This document shows positions 45,499 to 54,159 of a stretch of 64,000 bases of DNA, piece after piece (within the stretch, counting starts at the first letter, position 1; the number at the start of each line of letters is the position of its first letter). The stretch comes from Oceanipulchritudo coccoides (GTDB lineage Bacteria > Verrucomicrobiota > Verrucomicrobiia > Opitutales > Oceanipulchritudinaceae). A program made the translations under genes and the position numbers. The notes under the pieces were generated by a model. It was not told the origin of the DNA. It worked only from the letters and a program-made list of their open reading frames with translations, and did not search any database. The stretch spans positions 496,001-560,000 of the forward strand of contig NZ_JAAGNX010000003.1 in assembly GCF_010500615.1 (NCBI RefSeq), read 5' to 3'.

Positions 45499-45500
45499 GA

Positions 45501-46463
45501 TTAAACGGGTCTTTCGAGAGCGGGTTTGAAAAAGCTGAAGGTGATTGCCCAGGCAATGCTGAGGAAAATGGCCCCATTTAGCACATGCAGGGTTGTCTCA
45601 ATCGGGGCACGGGCAGTCCAGATGATGCCTGCCCCAAGGGCAATTTGCACGTTGATGAGCACGAAGGCGGCAAGGGCGAATTTCTTGATTGAGGCGCTGA
45701 CGAGGTTACTCCGGATGAGTGCCACGACCCATGCGGTGAGCAGGATGAAGATTACCACGGCCACTGACCGGTGGGCAAAGTTGAGCTGGGTAGCCCAATT
45801 CCATGAGAGAGGCAAAAAGCTGCCGTCCGGTGAGCTGTGCGGAAAATATGGGATTGAGAGGCCTGCGCCGCGGTGGCGCATGATCGCTCCGAGAACAAGC
45901 TGGACCATTGTGAGGAGGCAGATTCCAAGTCCCATACGGCGGAAAAAGATCCACACGCGCCGGGCATCTTCACCATCCGGAAGCTGGAGTCGACGCCACC
46001 AGGCAGAGCTTCCAACAGCCACCGCGGTCAGTGTGCAGAGAAAGACCTGTGCGGTCACGCCGTGCAATTTGGCCAAATCGATATTCACGAGCAACACACG
46101 TGCGCCGCCGAGAAGTCCCTGGAAAATGACGAGCCCGAGGGCACCATAGCTCAGGAGCCGCAACCAGCGCCGCTCCTCCACCCGCCACATCCAGACGCAG
46201 AGGATGATACATAAAATTCCCACGGTTGCGCCAAGGAGGCGGTGCCCGTGCTCGGCCATCATGGACTGGTCGGTCGTCCATCCGGGCGGGTTCAGGGAAC
46301 CATTCGACAGTGGCCAGTCTGGAAAAACCATTCCGGCACCGATTGTCGTGGTAAAACCACCCGCATAGAGAAGAAGGAGGGTGACCACCAAGGTCAGGAA
46401 ACAATACCCCGCAAGCCAGCGCTTGTGAGCGCTTGTTGTCGAGTTCAGATGTGTCTCTGCCAT
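45501..46463 (-). CDS. ctaA: Haem A synthase (CtaA/COX15)
   Basis: Converts haem O to haem A. From the ATG at 46463 the product is 320 aa with eight helices. Typical blocks: YAGGFTTTIGAGMVFPDWPL, MMAEHGHRLLGATVGIL (His ligand), IMRHRGAGLSIPYFPHSS and NFAHRSVAVVIFIL. A GTG at 46517 is an alternative but gives a non-family extension. It is the first gene of the minus-strand oxidase operon, divergent from the SCO gene across 205 bases in which I could not find a convincing promoter. Confidence 0.93.
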   Translation of the reverse strand: MAETHLNSTTSAHKRWLAGYCFLTLVVTLLLLYAGGFTTTIGAGMVFPDWPLSNGSLNPPGWTTDQSMMAEHGHRLLGATVGILCIILCVWMWRVEERRWLRLLSYGALGLVIFQGLLGGARVLLVNIDLAKLHGVTAQVFLCTLTAVAVGSSAWWRRLQLPDGEDARRVWIFFRRMGLGICLLTMVQLVLGAIMRHRGAGLSIPYFPHSSPDGSFLPLSWNWATQLNFAHRSVAVVIFILLTAWVVALIRSNLVSASIKKFALAAFVLINVQIALGAGIIWTARAPIETTLHVLNGAIFLSIAWAITFSFFKPALERPV

Positions 46464-46668
46464 TTTGTTCGGGATATTATCAAAAGAGTGAGCCTGCTTG
46501 CGCGTTCGAACCCCCACATAGACGCGCTTCAGCAGCCAAATAGAGCTTCAAAAAGTTCCTTATTGGAGTCGGTTTGACAACCGTAGATACCCGCACAACT
46601 TTAGATAACAGGTATTGTTATTATCCTGCCGTGCCTCGTTAGTAATTCTTATAGCAATAATACATTCC

Positions 46669-47508
46669 ATGAACAAATCCTCATTTGTAATCCTCGCCAT
46701 CCTGCTGAGCGCCCTCAATGGCCTGGGCGCCCCTGTGGAGGGGGTAATCGCATCAATCGACCGTGAAGGGATGGAAGTGCAATTCCAGACAGGCGGAGCG
46801 GATGGCGGCGTGCAACCGGTCCAGGTCGGGCGCGGCGACGCAAAAATCCTGAATGCGGGAGATCTGGTCCGGGGTGACTTGGTCCGGATGGGACATGGCT
46901 ACCGTCTGCAGACCATCTGGCCAGCCGACCCGGTGACCCGCGGGACCATCTCGCGCCTGGGGGACCAACTGCGAAAGGACACCCGACAGCGCGGCTCGAA
47001 GGCCTTTCGGGGCGTCGGGGAATACATGCCTAAGTTTGCCCTCTATGATACGGACGGAAGCCTTTTCCTGAGCGAGTCACTTAAAGGAAATTACGTGATC
47101 ATGAATTTCATCTTCACGCGCTGCGCGAGCCCGACCATGTGCCCCGCCGCGACAGCCCGCATGGTCGAGCTGCAGGGAATGGTGAAGGAGGCCGGCATTG
47201 AGGACTTTCGCCAGGTTTCCGTGACCCTTGACCCGGAGTACGACACGCCCGGTATCTTCACGGCCTACGCTATGGACAAGGGGATTGACACCTCGACATT
47301 CCATTTGCTGGGCGGGCCCGAGAGGATTGTCGAGGACCTGAAGATTCAGATGGGTGTACTCGCTGAGCCGGATGAAGAGGAAATTGTCCGCCACACGATG
47401 TCGACCGCGCTCATGGACCCGACCGGCAAGATCATTTACCGGATTCCCGGAAGTATGTGGAGCCCGAAGGCCTTCCTGGACCAGATCAAGAAGGACAAGG
47501 GGAAGTAA
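46669..47508 (+). CDS. SCO1/SenC/PrrC family copper chaperone
   Basis: SCO proteins deliver copper to the CuA site of subunit II. From the ATG at 46669 the product is 279 aa with a signal sequence (about 1-20), an extra N-terminal domain of about 70 residues (GVIASIDREGMEVQF), then the SCO thioredoxin fold. The copper site is C152 and C158 in FTRCASPTMCPA, with H242 in EIVRHTMS. The spacing is CX5C rather than the classic CX3C. It faces the oxidase operon divergently. Confidence 0.9.
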   Translation: MNKSSFVILAILLSALNGLGAPVEGVIASIDREGMEVQFQTGGADGGVQPVQVGRGDAKILNAGDLVRGDLVRMGHGYRLQTIWPADPVTRGTISRLGDQLRKDTRQRGSKAFRGVGEYMPKFALYDTDGSLFLSESLKGNYVIMNFIFTRCASPTMCPAATARMVELQGMVKEAGIEDFRQVSVTLDPEYDTPGIFTAYAMDKGIDTSTFHLLGGPERIVEDLKIQMGVLAEPDEEEIVRHTMSTALMDPTGKIIYRIPGSMWSPKAFLDQIKKDKGK

Positions 47509-47536
47509 ATTTCTTTACGGAGTACGACCTGGAAAA

Positions 47537-47615
47537 AACCACGCATTACACGGATCTTCTGGATTGGAGAGGCTATGATAACTCTTTATCCCAAAACTCC
47601 GTGTAATCCGTGGTT
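47537..47615. repeat. REP-like palindromic element (CCGTGTAATCCGTGG type)
   Basis: AACCACGCATTACACGGA (47537-47554) is repeated inverted as TCCGTGTAATCCGTGGTT (47598-47615) with one mismatch in 18. An additional ACGGAGT/ACTCCGT pair flanks it. It lies in the 153-base gap between the SCO gene and the gene at 47662. It resembles the widespread CCACGAATTACACGAAT-type intergenic palindromes, and its sequence style is related to the element at 31358. Confidence 0.8.
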
Positions 47616-47661
47616 GAAAAACAGACGAGTCCAAGCAGTTTCCAGAATTACATAATCAATC

Positions 47662-48549
47662 ATGTCCCGCCCGATCCAGATCACCCTCATCACACTCGCC
47701 TGTATTGGCGTCTATTTCGGGCTGCGCTCGCTTCCCGTGGAGAAGTGTGAGTTCCTGCATTACGGCGATTTCATTAACAGCGAAGGCGTCATCGAGGGCT
47801 GCGGCTACGAGGAGACGGAATTCTTCACGATGTCGGAAATCCAGTTTCCCATCCTTCCTGTCCTCACACCCTTGACCGATCCGGTCGTCGGCCAGCCGAC
47901 CACGTTCAAGCTGACCCTCTTCACGACGACGGGCAAACCGGTTAAATGGGAGGAAATCGCTGTTTCGCACACCGAAAAGATTCACGCAATGGTCGTGGAT
48001 CCGTCACTACAGGATTACCAGCATTTGCATCCCCAGGCGGCCGGTCCGGCCGGGCATTACCTCTTTGAAATGACTCCGAAGCGCGCGGGCGACTACAAGG
48101 TCTATCTGGATTTCATTCCGCTGATCAACAGTCGCCGCACCCTGCTTGAAGCAAGCTTCACTGTTCCTGGCACACCGGAGACCCCAAGCCCGGGATCCTT
48201 GATGGAGTTCGAGGACGGTGATCTGCAATTTGCCTTCATTCCCTCGCAAGAGAAGCTGGTCACGGGGGAAGAGGTCCGGTTCAAACTGGAAGTGGAAACA
48301 AAAGACAACTCCCCTACCCGTTTCTCGCCGGTCATGGATTCATACGCCCATGTGGTGGCCTTCGACGAAAACAACACGGGCTTTGCGCATCTGCATCCGC
48401 AAAATCCGTTCATCGAGGGACAGGATCCGCTCAATCCGGAGCTTGAGTTTGCCTTTCTATTCGATCAACCGGGCTATTATCGCGTGTGGGCCCAGGTTAT
48501 TGTGAACGACCGGCAAGTATTTGCTCCTTTTGACCTGACGATTCGTTGA
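47662..48549 (+). CDS. Secreted protein with two His-motif domains, possible copper binder
   Basis: A 295-aa protein with an N-terminal signal anchor (about 5-22) and two similar beta-rich domains. Each has a matching histidine motif: HAMVVDPSLQDYQHLHPQ (H108, H121, H123) and HVVAFDENNTGFAHLHPQ (H230, H243, H245), with identical 13-residue spacing. The position between the SCO gene and DUF420, beside the oxidase operon, suggests metal handling for oxidase assembly. That is inference; the family is not one I can name. Confidence 0.75.
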   Translation: MSRPIQITLITLACIGVYFGLRSLPVEKCEFLHYGDFINSEGVIEGCGYEETEFFTMSEIQFPILPVLTPLTDPVVGQPTTFKLTLFTTTGKPVKWEEIAVSHTEKIHAMVVDPSLQDYQHLHPQAAGPAGHYLFEMTPKRAGDYKVYLDFIPLINSRRTLLEASFTVPGTPETPSPGSLMEFEDGDLQFAFIPSQEKLVTGEEVRFKLEVETKDNSPTRFSPVMDSYAHVVAFDENNTGFAHLHPQNPFIEGQDPLNPELEFAFLFDQPGYYRVWAQVIVNDRQVFAPFDLTIR

Positions 48550-48551
48550 AA

Positions 48552-49067
48552 ATGAAAAGAGCCATCGCAGGTATCCTGATTCTTAGTGCGGCCGCAATCG
48601 GCTTTCTATTCTGGATCATCTATGGTGTGGAAGCAGGCAATGACTCCAGCCAATGGGCCTTCCTTCCCGCTACCAATGCGCTTTTCAACGCAATCAGCGC
48701 GTCAGCGGTCATCACAGGACTCATTTTCATCAGCAAGGGAAACAAGCGGGCCCACGGCATCAGCATGGGCACCGCACTTCTTGCCTCGGCACTGTTCCTC
48801 GTGGGCTATATCATCCATCACACGGTACACGGTGATACCATGTTTCTCACGCAAGGCTGGTTGCGACCAACCTACTTCTTCATTCTGATCACACACATCA
48901 TTCTCTCCATCGTGGTCCTCCCACTCGTTCTCACGACGGTCTTTTTTGCCGCCACTCGTCGGTGGCCAGCCCACCGCCGCATCGCCAAATGGACTTATCC
49001 TGTCTGGCTCTATGTTTCCGTGACCGGGGTGCTCGTCTTTGTATTTCTCCGGCACTTGAACGGGTAA
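48552..49067 (+). CDS. DUF420 membrane protein (CtaM-like)
   Basis: A 171-aa protein with five hydrophobic helices and the DUF420 pattern: FLPATNALFNAISASAVITG, conserved histidines in YIIHHTVHGDTMF, then YFFILITHIILSIVVLPLVL and RRIAKWTYPVWLYVSVTGV. DUF420 members include CtaM, needed for haem-copper oxidase activity in some bacteria. ATG 48552 is chosen; a TTG two codons earlier overlaps the upstream gene. Confidence 0.88.
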   Translation: MKRAIAGILILSAAAIGFLFWIIYGVEAGNDSSQWAFLPATNALFNAISASAVITGLIFISKGNKRAHGISMGTALLASALFLVGYIIHHTVHGDTMFLTQGWLRPTYFFILITHIILSIVVLPLVLTTVFFAATRRWPAHRRIAKWTYPVWLYVSVTGVLVFVFLRHLNG

Positions 49068-49127
49068 GGAATCCCTTTCCGTAAAAGAAGAATTGGCGAA
49101 GGTACGGATCCCTGTTTGCATGATCAA

Positions 49128-50249
49128 ATGAAGCTCGGGATCAGCTTATTCTATTCGGCGCTTTGCTCTGCAAACGCCCACGCAACCATCATGCCGGTAA
49201 TTTTCGGATCAATGGGAAACGAGGGCATTTATGCTTGTGAGTTTAATCCGGACAAAGGCGAATGGAACAGTCCAGCAACCCTGGCCTTTGCATGGAAATC
49301 ACCGGGCGTTTTGATCCATCATCCCCGACTGGATGTAATCTATTCATCGGGAGCGGCTCCGGGTTCCAAGCAACCGCAAGTAGCCGCCTTGAGCACCAGG
49401 GATGATGGCAGTGATGCTTCTGCATCCCTTATTAACAGCCACCCCAGCGATGGGGTGGTGACACATATGGCCGTTCATGAGTCCGGGGATTTTTTGGTCA
49501 CCGTTCAATACGGGGCAGGCAGTGTCGCCGTTTATCCACTCGATGATCAGGGTCGGATTGGAGAGCGACAGCAGTTAATTCTTCACGAGGAGGGGTTTGG
49601 CGGAAATGACCGTCAGGAGAAGGCACACCCACACTATGTCACCTTCGATCCTTCCGGGAAATTTATCCTGATTCCGGATCTCGGAGCCAATGCGGTTTTT
49701 GTCTACAAGCTGATGCAAGAAGGCGGACAACTAGTGCTGCATGAAAAAGTAGAGGCCTGGGCTGGAGCGGGTCCACGCCATATGAAGTTCTCCCCTGATG
49801 GCCGGTTCGCATGGGTCTTGAATGAGCTGAATTCAACCGTGGATACCTACAGTTGGAAAACCGGAATGGGTGAGTTAAAATTCATTACAAGTATTGATAC
49901 GCTTCCAGCAAAGGTACTGGAGAAGGAGGCCGTTAATTCGGCCTCGGAAATCCGCGTTCATCCCTCAGGCCGGTTTCTTTTCACCGGTAATCGAGGGAAT
50001 GATTCAATCACGGTTTTCAAGATTGATCCGGAGAATGGCTCATTGGAACGGGTGGAGGTGGAGCCCGTCCGGGGGAGCTGGCCCCGCAATTTTGCCATCG
50101 ACCCATCTGGCCATTGGCTCATTTGCGCAAACCAGCATAGCTCAAATATCGGCATCTTTGAAATAGATCAGGACTCGGGTGAGCTCACCTATAAGCCATG
50201 GTCCAGCATTCAGGTCCCCGAACCCACATGGGTCCTCTTTCCCAAGTGA
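49128..50249 (+). CDS. Lactonase-like seven-bladed beta-propeller (YbhE/Pgl family), secreted
   Basis: From the ATG at 49128, a 373-aa protein with a signal-like start (MKLGISLFYSALCSANAHA). It has repeated propeller blades with the Pgl/YbhE pattern: HPHYVTFDPSGKFILIPDLG, GAGPRHMKFSPDGRFAWVLN, SEIRVHPSGRFLFTGNRGND and RNFAIDPSGHWLICANQHSS. Cytoplasmic members hydrolyse 6-phosphogluconolactone. The signal peptide suggests a different, extracytoplasmic substrate here. It converges with panE 18 bases away. Confidence 0.86.
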   Translation: MKLGISLFYSALCSANAHATIMPVIFGSMGNEGIYACEFNPDKGEWNSPATLAFAWKSPGVLIHHPRLDVIYSSGAAPGSKQPQVAALSTRDDGSDASASLINSHPSDGVVTHMAVHESGDFLVTVQYGAGSVAVYPLDDQGRIGERQQLILHEEGFGGNDRQEKAHPHYVTFDPSGKFILIPDLGANAVFVYKLMQEGGQLVLHEKVEAWAGAGPRHMKFSPDGRFAWVLNELNSTVDTYSWKTGMGELKFITSIDTLPAKVLEKEAVNSASEIRVHPSGRFLFTGNRGNDSITVFKIDPENGSLERVEVEPVRGSWPRNFAIDPSGHWLICANQHSSNIGIFEIDQDSGELTYKPWSSIQVPEPTWVLFPK

Positions 50250-50267
50250 TTTGAAGACTGGTTGGCG

Positions 50268-51197
50268 TTAGAGCTGGTCGAGTTTTTCCACCAGTTTCTT
50301 CAGCTCTGGCATATCGACCCCTACAGCCGTCCCAGCTTCGAGGGGCTTGCGAAAAATGGCCTCCACTTCAAGGCGGCGTCCGTCCAGCCAGTCCAGCACA
50401 CTCGAGGCCATGTACGATCCAAGCTGGTCCGTGAAGCCCATCAACTTGTCGGTATACGCTGGCTCAATGGGATACCCAAGGGCATTGCCCGCGAGCCGGA
50501 TTTCCTCCATCAGGGCAACCGCGGTCTGGCGCAGCTCGGGATTCCCGCACACCGCATCAGTCCCCTTCCCTCCAATGGCCACAGTGAGGCCGTTGAAGGG
50601 GACATTCCACATCAGCTTGCGCCAGAGCGCTTCGCCGAGGGAAGCGGTCTTCTTTGTCCGGATCCCCGCTGCTTCGAACGCTTCCTGGCACACATCAAGA
50701 TAGTCATTACCGCGATTACCCACCGCCGCGCCAATCTGTACAAAGCCATCACCGGGCACGAAGCTATGAATCTCCCCGGGTGCCTTGCGGTTTACACCAA
50801 TCTGGCAAAGCGCACCGATGACCGGGTTGTCCGGGAATAGCTCCATCAGCGCCTCGGCATTGCCAAGACCGTTTTGAATCGTGATGAGCAAGGTATCCGG
50901 TCCAACGACCGGAGGAAGCAGGGTCTTGAAGAGATGATTGCGCGTGGTCTTCAGGCCGACAATTACCCAATCGCGCTTGCCGAGCTGGTCCGGATCATTG
51001 GCGATGTCCGGACTGGGCAAGATCACCTCCTGGTCCCCCGCAAGCACCAGCCTCATTCCCCGTTGCTGCACCGGTTCGTAATCCGAACGAAGAAGAAAGC
51101 CAACGGAATGACCAGCCTTCGCAAGCCGGATGCCAAAATAGCTCCCCAAGGCTCCGGATCCAATGATGCCGATACTCGCTTTCCCGCCAGTCTCCAT
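50268..51197 (-). CDS. panE: 2-dehydropantoate 2-reductase family protein
   Basis: Ketopantoate reductase fold (309 aa): an NADP-binding Rossmann start SIGIIGSGALGSYFGIRLAK, VGLKTTRNHLFKTLLPPVVG, QNGLGNAEALMELFP and a C-terminal helical domain with the catalytic-type KLMWNVPFNGLTVAIGGKG. PanE makes pantoate for coenzyme A. Several paralogues share these motifs, so the exact substrate is likely but not certain. Confidence 0.87.
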   Translation of the reverse strand: METGGKASIGIIGSGALGSYFGIRLAKAGHSVGFLLRSDYEPVQQRGMRLVLAGDQEVILPSPDIANDPDQLGKRDWVIVGLKTTRNHLFKTLLPPVVGPDTLLITIQNGLGNAEALMELFPDNPVIGALCQIGVNRKAPGEIHSFVPGDGFVQIGAAVGNRGNDYLDVCQEAFEAAGIRTKKTASLGEALWRKLMWNVPFNGLTVAIGGKGTDAVCGNPELRQTAVALMEEIRLAGNALGYPIEPAYTDKLMGFTDQLGSYMASSVLDWLDGRRLEVEAIFRKPLEAGTAVGVDMPELKKLVEKLDQL

Positions 51198-51275
51198 ATC
51201 CGGATAGAATCAAAACCGCTGGCTTACTGTCAACGATGCGGAAAAGGTATGAGAATTCCCGAGAGGCTTGACCGG

Positions 51276-52397
51276 CTACATGAAGGAGTGACTGTACTCG
51301 ACGACAATGGGCGTTCCCGTGACCGGATTATCCTCAATAAAACGAATAGGTCCGATACCGGGTGCCAGCCAAATTCGTCCTTGGGATTGCTCCACAATAC
51401 CGGTTGTCGGATCTGGAACGGTCTGCGTCACGACCACCTCGACCACCCGCTGGAACGGTTGCCCCGTACTGAGAAAATAATGGTCATGCTTGGCGACAAT
51501 TTCCATGTGGAGAGTCGGCAGGGGGTCGAAGTTGAAATTGAAATAGTCTTCCACTGTCTCCTCCGGATAGCCGTCGACCTCGAATTTCACGCTGCCTGAA
51601 ACCCTGCCGGAGGGAATGACTTGATAGAAAGTGGAATGGAGCGGCTCCTCATACAAATCCCTTTGCCAAGGAAAGGCCATCAGAAGCTCTCCAAAATCAT
51701 AGGCCGTTGAATAGCCGTTGATCGTGACGGGTTGTCCATCCAAAAACAACCGCATATAGAGGCTGAAATCAGCCTCTCGCTCAAACAGGCCGAGGGCGCT
51801 GCGCTCAAGCCGTTCCTCCGTCATCAGGCGCAAATTTCCCCCGAGTGTAAACCATTCGCCTTCTATGTTGGCGACCCCTGAAATGCCCGCCTGCAGGTTG
51901 ACCTTCCGCTTCAGGTCAGACCCGCTGAAAGTCACTTTATACTCCCAGAAATTGAGGCGCATGGTAATCCCGTCAATTGTGCCATCGACCGGCTGCCCGT
52001 TGTTGACGATGTAGAACCAGGTGAAGGTTTCCCATTCGGTCGGGACCGGAAAGTAGGAATTTTGGTTTTCAATGGACTCATCGACGAGCCAATGGGCGGT
52101 CGAAATGTCCAGAAACTGGCGCGGATTATGTGTGCTGGGCTCGTACTTCACCCAGCCGGCAAGCGGCTCGTACACAAACGGATAGGCCGCCTCGTTGGTC
52201 CAAACCCAGCCCAAGCCGGTGTCCCACATCCAGGCCCCGCCACCATTGGAATCCGTGGCGTACATCCAGCCATGGTCGACATGATAAAGCCATGGATAAT
52301 GCGCATCGTTCACCCCTTCGAACCAGCCCGCAGCTGAAGCCCATGAGCCGGGAACAAATAGCAGAAGCAAATAACAGCGAAAGAAGACAGCTTTCAT
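51276..52397 (-). CDS. Secreted protein with N-terminal W-rich module
   Basis: A 373-aa protein with a signal peptide (about 1-22). Next comes a W/Y-rich module at residues 23-95: GWFEGVNDAHYPWLYHVDHG, then AWMWDTGLGWVWTNEAAYPF. It ends with a beta-rich domain of about 270 residues that I do not recognise (strands such as KVNLQAGISGVANIEGEWFT). The module is the same type found at the C-termini of the proteins at 25531 and 29132. It is the last core gene before the tRNA-Leu/island boundary. Confidence 0.78.
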   Translation of the reverse strand: MKAVFFRCYLLLLFVPGSWASAAGWFEGVNDAHYPWLYHVDHGWMYATDSNGGGAWMWDTGLGWVWTNEAAYPFVYEPLAGWVKYEPSTHNPRQFLDISTAHWLVDESIENQNSYFPVPTEWETFTWFYIVNNGQPVDGTIDGITMRLNFWEYKVTFSGSDLKRKVNLQAGISGVANIEGEWFTLGGNLRLMTEERLERSALGLFEREADFSLYMRLFLDGQPVTINGYSTAYDFGELLMAFPWQRDLYEEPLHSTFYQVIPSGRVSGSVKFEVDGYPEETVEDYFNFNFDPLPTLHMEIVAKHDHYFLSTGQPFQRVVEVVVTQTVPDPTTGIVEQSQGRIWLAPGIGPIRFIEDNPVTGTPIVVEYSHSFM

Positions 52398-52523
52398 ACC
52401 CCAGAATATGAACCTTTAGTTAATCAGAGACAATCCAATTCAATTCCCCTATATCACGCTTGACACCCCGCCAAGGTGAACCAACTTTCCTTCTCTCAGC
52501 CTTCGATCGTGAAGGCCCTTTGG

Positions 52524-52608
52524 GCTCAGGTGGTGGAATTGGTAGACACGCCGTCTTCAGGTGGCGGTGCCTTCGGGTGTGCGGGTTCAAGTCCCGCCCT
52601 GAGTACCA
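52524..52608 (+). tRNA. tRNA-Leu, anticodon CAG
   Basis: An 85-base tRNA with a long variable arm, as expected for Leu. The acceptor 5' strand GCTCAGG pairs with CCTGAGT (first pair G-U). The D-arm is GGTGGAATTGGTAGACA. The anticodon loop TTCAGGT holds CAG between stems CCGTC and GGCGG. The T-arm is GCGGG TTCAAGT CCCGC. CCA is encoded (52606-52608). An integrase gene begins 65 bases downstream, making the tRNA 3' end the likely attachment site. Confidence 0.95.
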
Positions 52609-52632
52609 ATATTTATCGACATTCACCAGATA

Positions 52633-52654
52633 TTTGCCAATATGAATTGGCAAA
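52633..52654. promoter_or_regulatory. Perfect inverted repeat upstream of the integrase
   Basis: TTTGCCAAT (52633-52641), ATGA, ATTGGCAAA (52646-52654): 9-base arms without mismatch, 18 bases before the integrase ATG. An AAATTTAAAAT repeat also occurs next to it and again inside the first integrase codons. Such dyads and repeats near attP are typical of integrase or excisionase binding sites or an operator. Which one applies cannot be told from sequence. Confidence 0.55.
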
Positions 52655-52672
52655 TTTAAAATCCAGCTGGCG

Positions 52673-53950
52673 ATGTCGAAATTTAAAATAACTCCTTTTC
52701 TAAATCCAAGTGGAGCCAAGGTATGGCGACTCTCAGGAACACTCAATGGTAAACGTTTCCGTGAAAACTATAAGACGAGAAACGAAGCTGTCGCTAAAAG
52801 GCAGAGTTATGAAGTTAAGCGACTCAATGAGACATCAGAAGGTCAGACCGTCTGGACAACCCTGACTCACAATCAAAACCGTGATGCAATTGCGGCTGTC
52901 AATCTTCTCAAATCCCATGACATGGATTGCTCTTTGAGCTTTGCGGTAAATTACCTTTTGAAAAATTATCGCCCTCCCGAGAACGAAAAATCTGTTTCTG
53001 ATGCTTCCATGGAGTACCTGCGGAAACGGGAACAGGACTTGGTGAGAGGTTTTATTCAAAAACGACAATTAATGGCAATCCGTTCAGAAATGAACTGGAT
53101 TAAACTTTGCCTAGGGGACATTCCCGTTTCATCCCTCTCCCCGGAGGATTTCCGCGAATATTTGGAAAAGCCCAAAGATGCCCCCCGAAACCGCCGTAAA
53201 GTCCCTGAAGTAGCAACCGCAAAAACATGGAATAACCGCAGAGGACTTGTTAACACATTTTGTGAGTATTGCGTGGATCAAGGATATCTCCAAGAAAATC
53301 CTGTGGCCAAAGTCGCTCAGCACAAGATCAAGCACCAAAGAGGTACGGCAAAAACTCTTTCAGCTGATCAAGTACAAGAACTGATGAACTTCCTTGAGAC
53401 ATACACTGGACCGCAATACAAACGGGAAATCTATCGGAATCAACCCGGTTTTTTGGTCCCCTTTTTTGCCCTCGCCCTCTTTGCCGGTATTCGGCCTGAC
53501 TGGAAAGACGGCGAAATGGGGAAATTAAAGCCAAAGGATGTCGATCTCAAAACAGACGTTATCCGCATCGAGCCTGGTGTTTCCAAGACCAACGAAAAAA
53601 GGATTATCAAAATCCAGCCCAATCTCAGACTCTGGTTAGAGCATTATCCTGTCGGGCAGTATCCCATCCTGCCCAAAAAGAATCCGGATCGCATACTCAG
53701 GGCATTGAGGAATCAATTCAGCTTGGGCCATGATGTACTGCGCCATACGTTCATCTCTATGACCGTGGGAACGTTTCGATCGGTCGGCGATGCGTCCCTG
53801 CAAGCAGGCAACTCAGAAGCAGTCATACGCAAACACTACCTTGATCTTAAATCGCCCGAGGAGGCAGACCAATTCTGGCGTATTGTGCCCAAGGGAGCAT
53901 CTCTACCGAAGAAGATGAAAAAGAAAGAAGGACGCTACATTCTTCCATAA
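52673..53950 (+). CDS. int: Tyrosine recombinase / integrase of the island
   Basis: A 425-aa site-specific recombinase. It has an AP2-like arm-binding N-terminus (KVWRLSGTLNGKRFRENYKT), a SAM-like core-binding domain (about 95-215), and the catalytic domain. The active-site set is Arg in FAGIRPDW, Lys in SKTNEKR, HDVLRHTF (HxxR) and the final RKHYLDL with the nucleophile Tyr. The gene lies 65 bases from tRNA-Leu and reads away from it, the usual layout of tRNA-targeting islands. It appears intact. Confidence 0.93.
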   Translation: MSKFKITPFLNPSGAKVWRLSGTLNGKRFRENYKTRNEAVAKRQSYEVKRLNETSEGQTVWTTLTHNQNRDAIAAVNLLKSHDMDCSLSFAVNYLLKNYRPPENEKSVSDASMEYLRKREQDLVRGFIQKRQLMAIRSEMNWIKLCLGDIPVSSLSPEDFREYLEKPKDAPRNRRKVPEVATAKTWNNRRGLVNTFCEYCVDQGYLQENPVAKVAQHKIKHQRGTAKTLSADQVQELMNFLETYTGPQYKREIYRNQPGFLVPFFALALFAGIRPDWKDGEMGKLKPKDVDLKTDVIRIEPGVSKTNEKRIIKIQPNLRLWLEHYPVGQYPILPKKNPDRILRALRNQFSLGHDVLRHTFISMTVGTFRSVGDASLQAGNSEAVIRKHYLDLKSPEEADQFWRIVPKGASLPKKMKKKEGRYILP

Positions 53951-53954
53951 AAGT

Positions 53955-54155
53955 CTAACGAGGTCGAACGGTACAGTTTTTCTCAAGAGCCTCCTTCACT
54001 TGATCCACATTGAACCGGACCAAGTGTCCAATTTTTACGTAGGGGATGCGTCGCTGCGCCTGCATTTGCCGAAGCCACCTGATTGAAGGCCTAGAATTCG
54101 GTTCAAACAGTTCCTCAAGTAAGGTTGGGGCATTGACTAGCTTATCTGCAGGCAT
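53955..54155 (-). CDS. Excisionase-like small HTH protein
   Basis: A 66-aa product from the ATG at 54155. The core SIRWLRQMQAQRRIPYVKIG followed by HLVRFNVDQVKEAL is the MerR/Xis-like helix-turn-helix type 17 pattern, common in excisionases and island regulators. It converges with the integrase (4 bases apart) and lies 4 bases after the E1-like gene, so it is probably the last gene of that operon. A TTG at 54194 is a possible longer start. Confidence 0.8.
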   Translation of the reverse strand: MPADKLVNAPTLLEELFEPNSRPSIRWLRQMQAQRRIPYVKIGHLVRFNVDQVKEALEKNCTVRPR

Positions 54156-54159
54156 TGCT

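Noticed and set aside
46574-46620. TTGACA in the ctaA-SCO gap as a promoter
   Set aside because: No acceptable -10 box at 16-19 bases.
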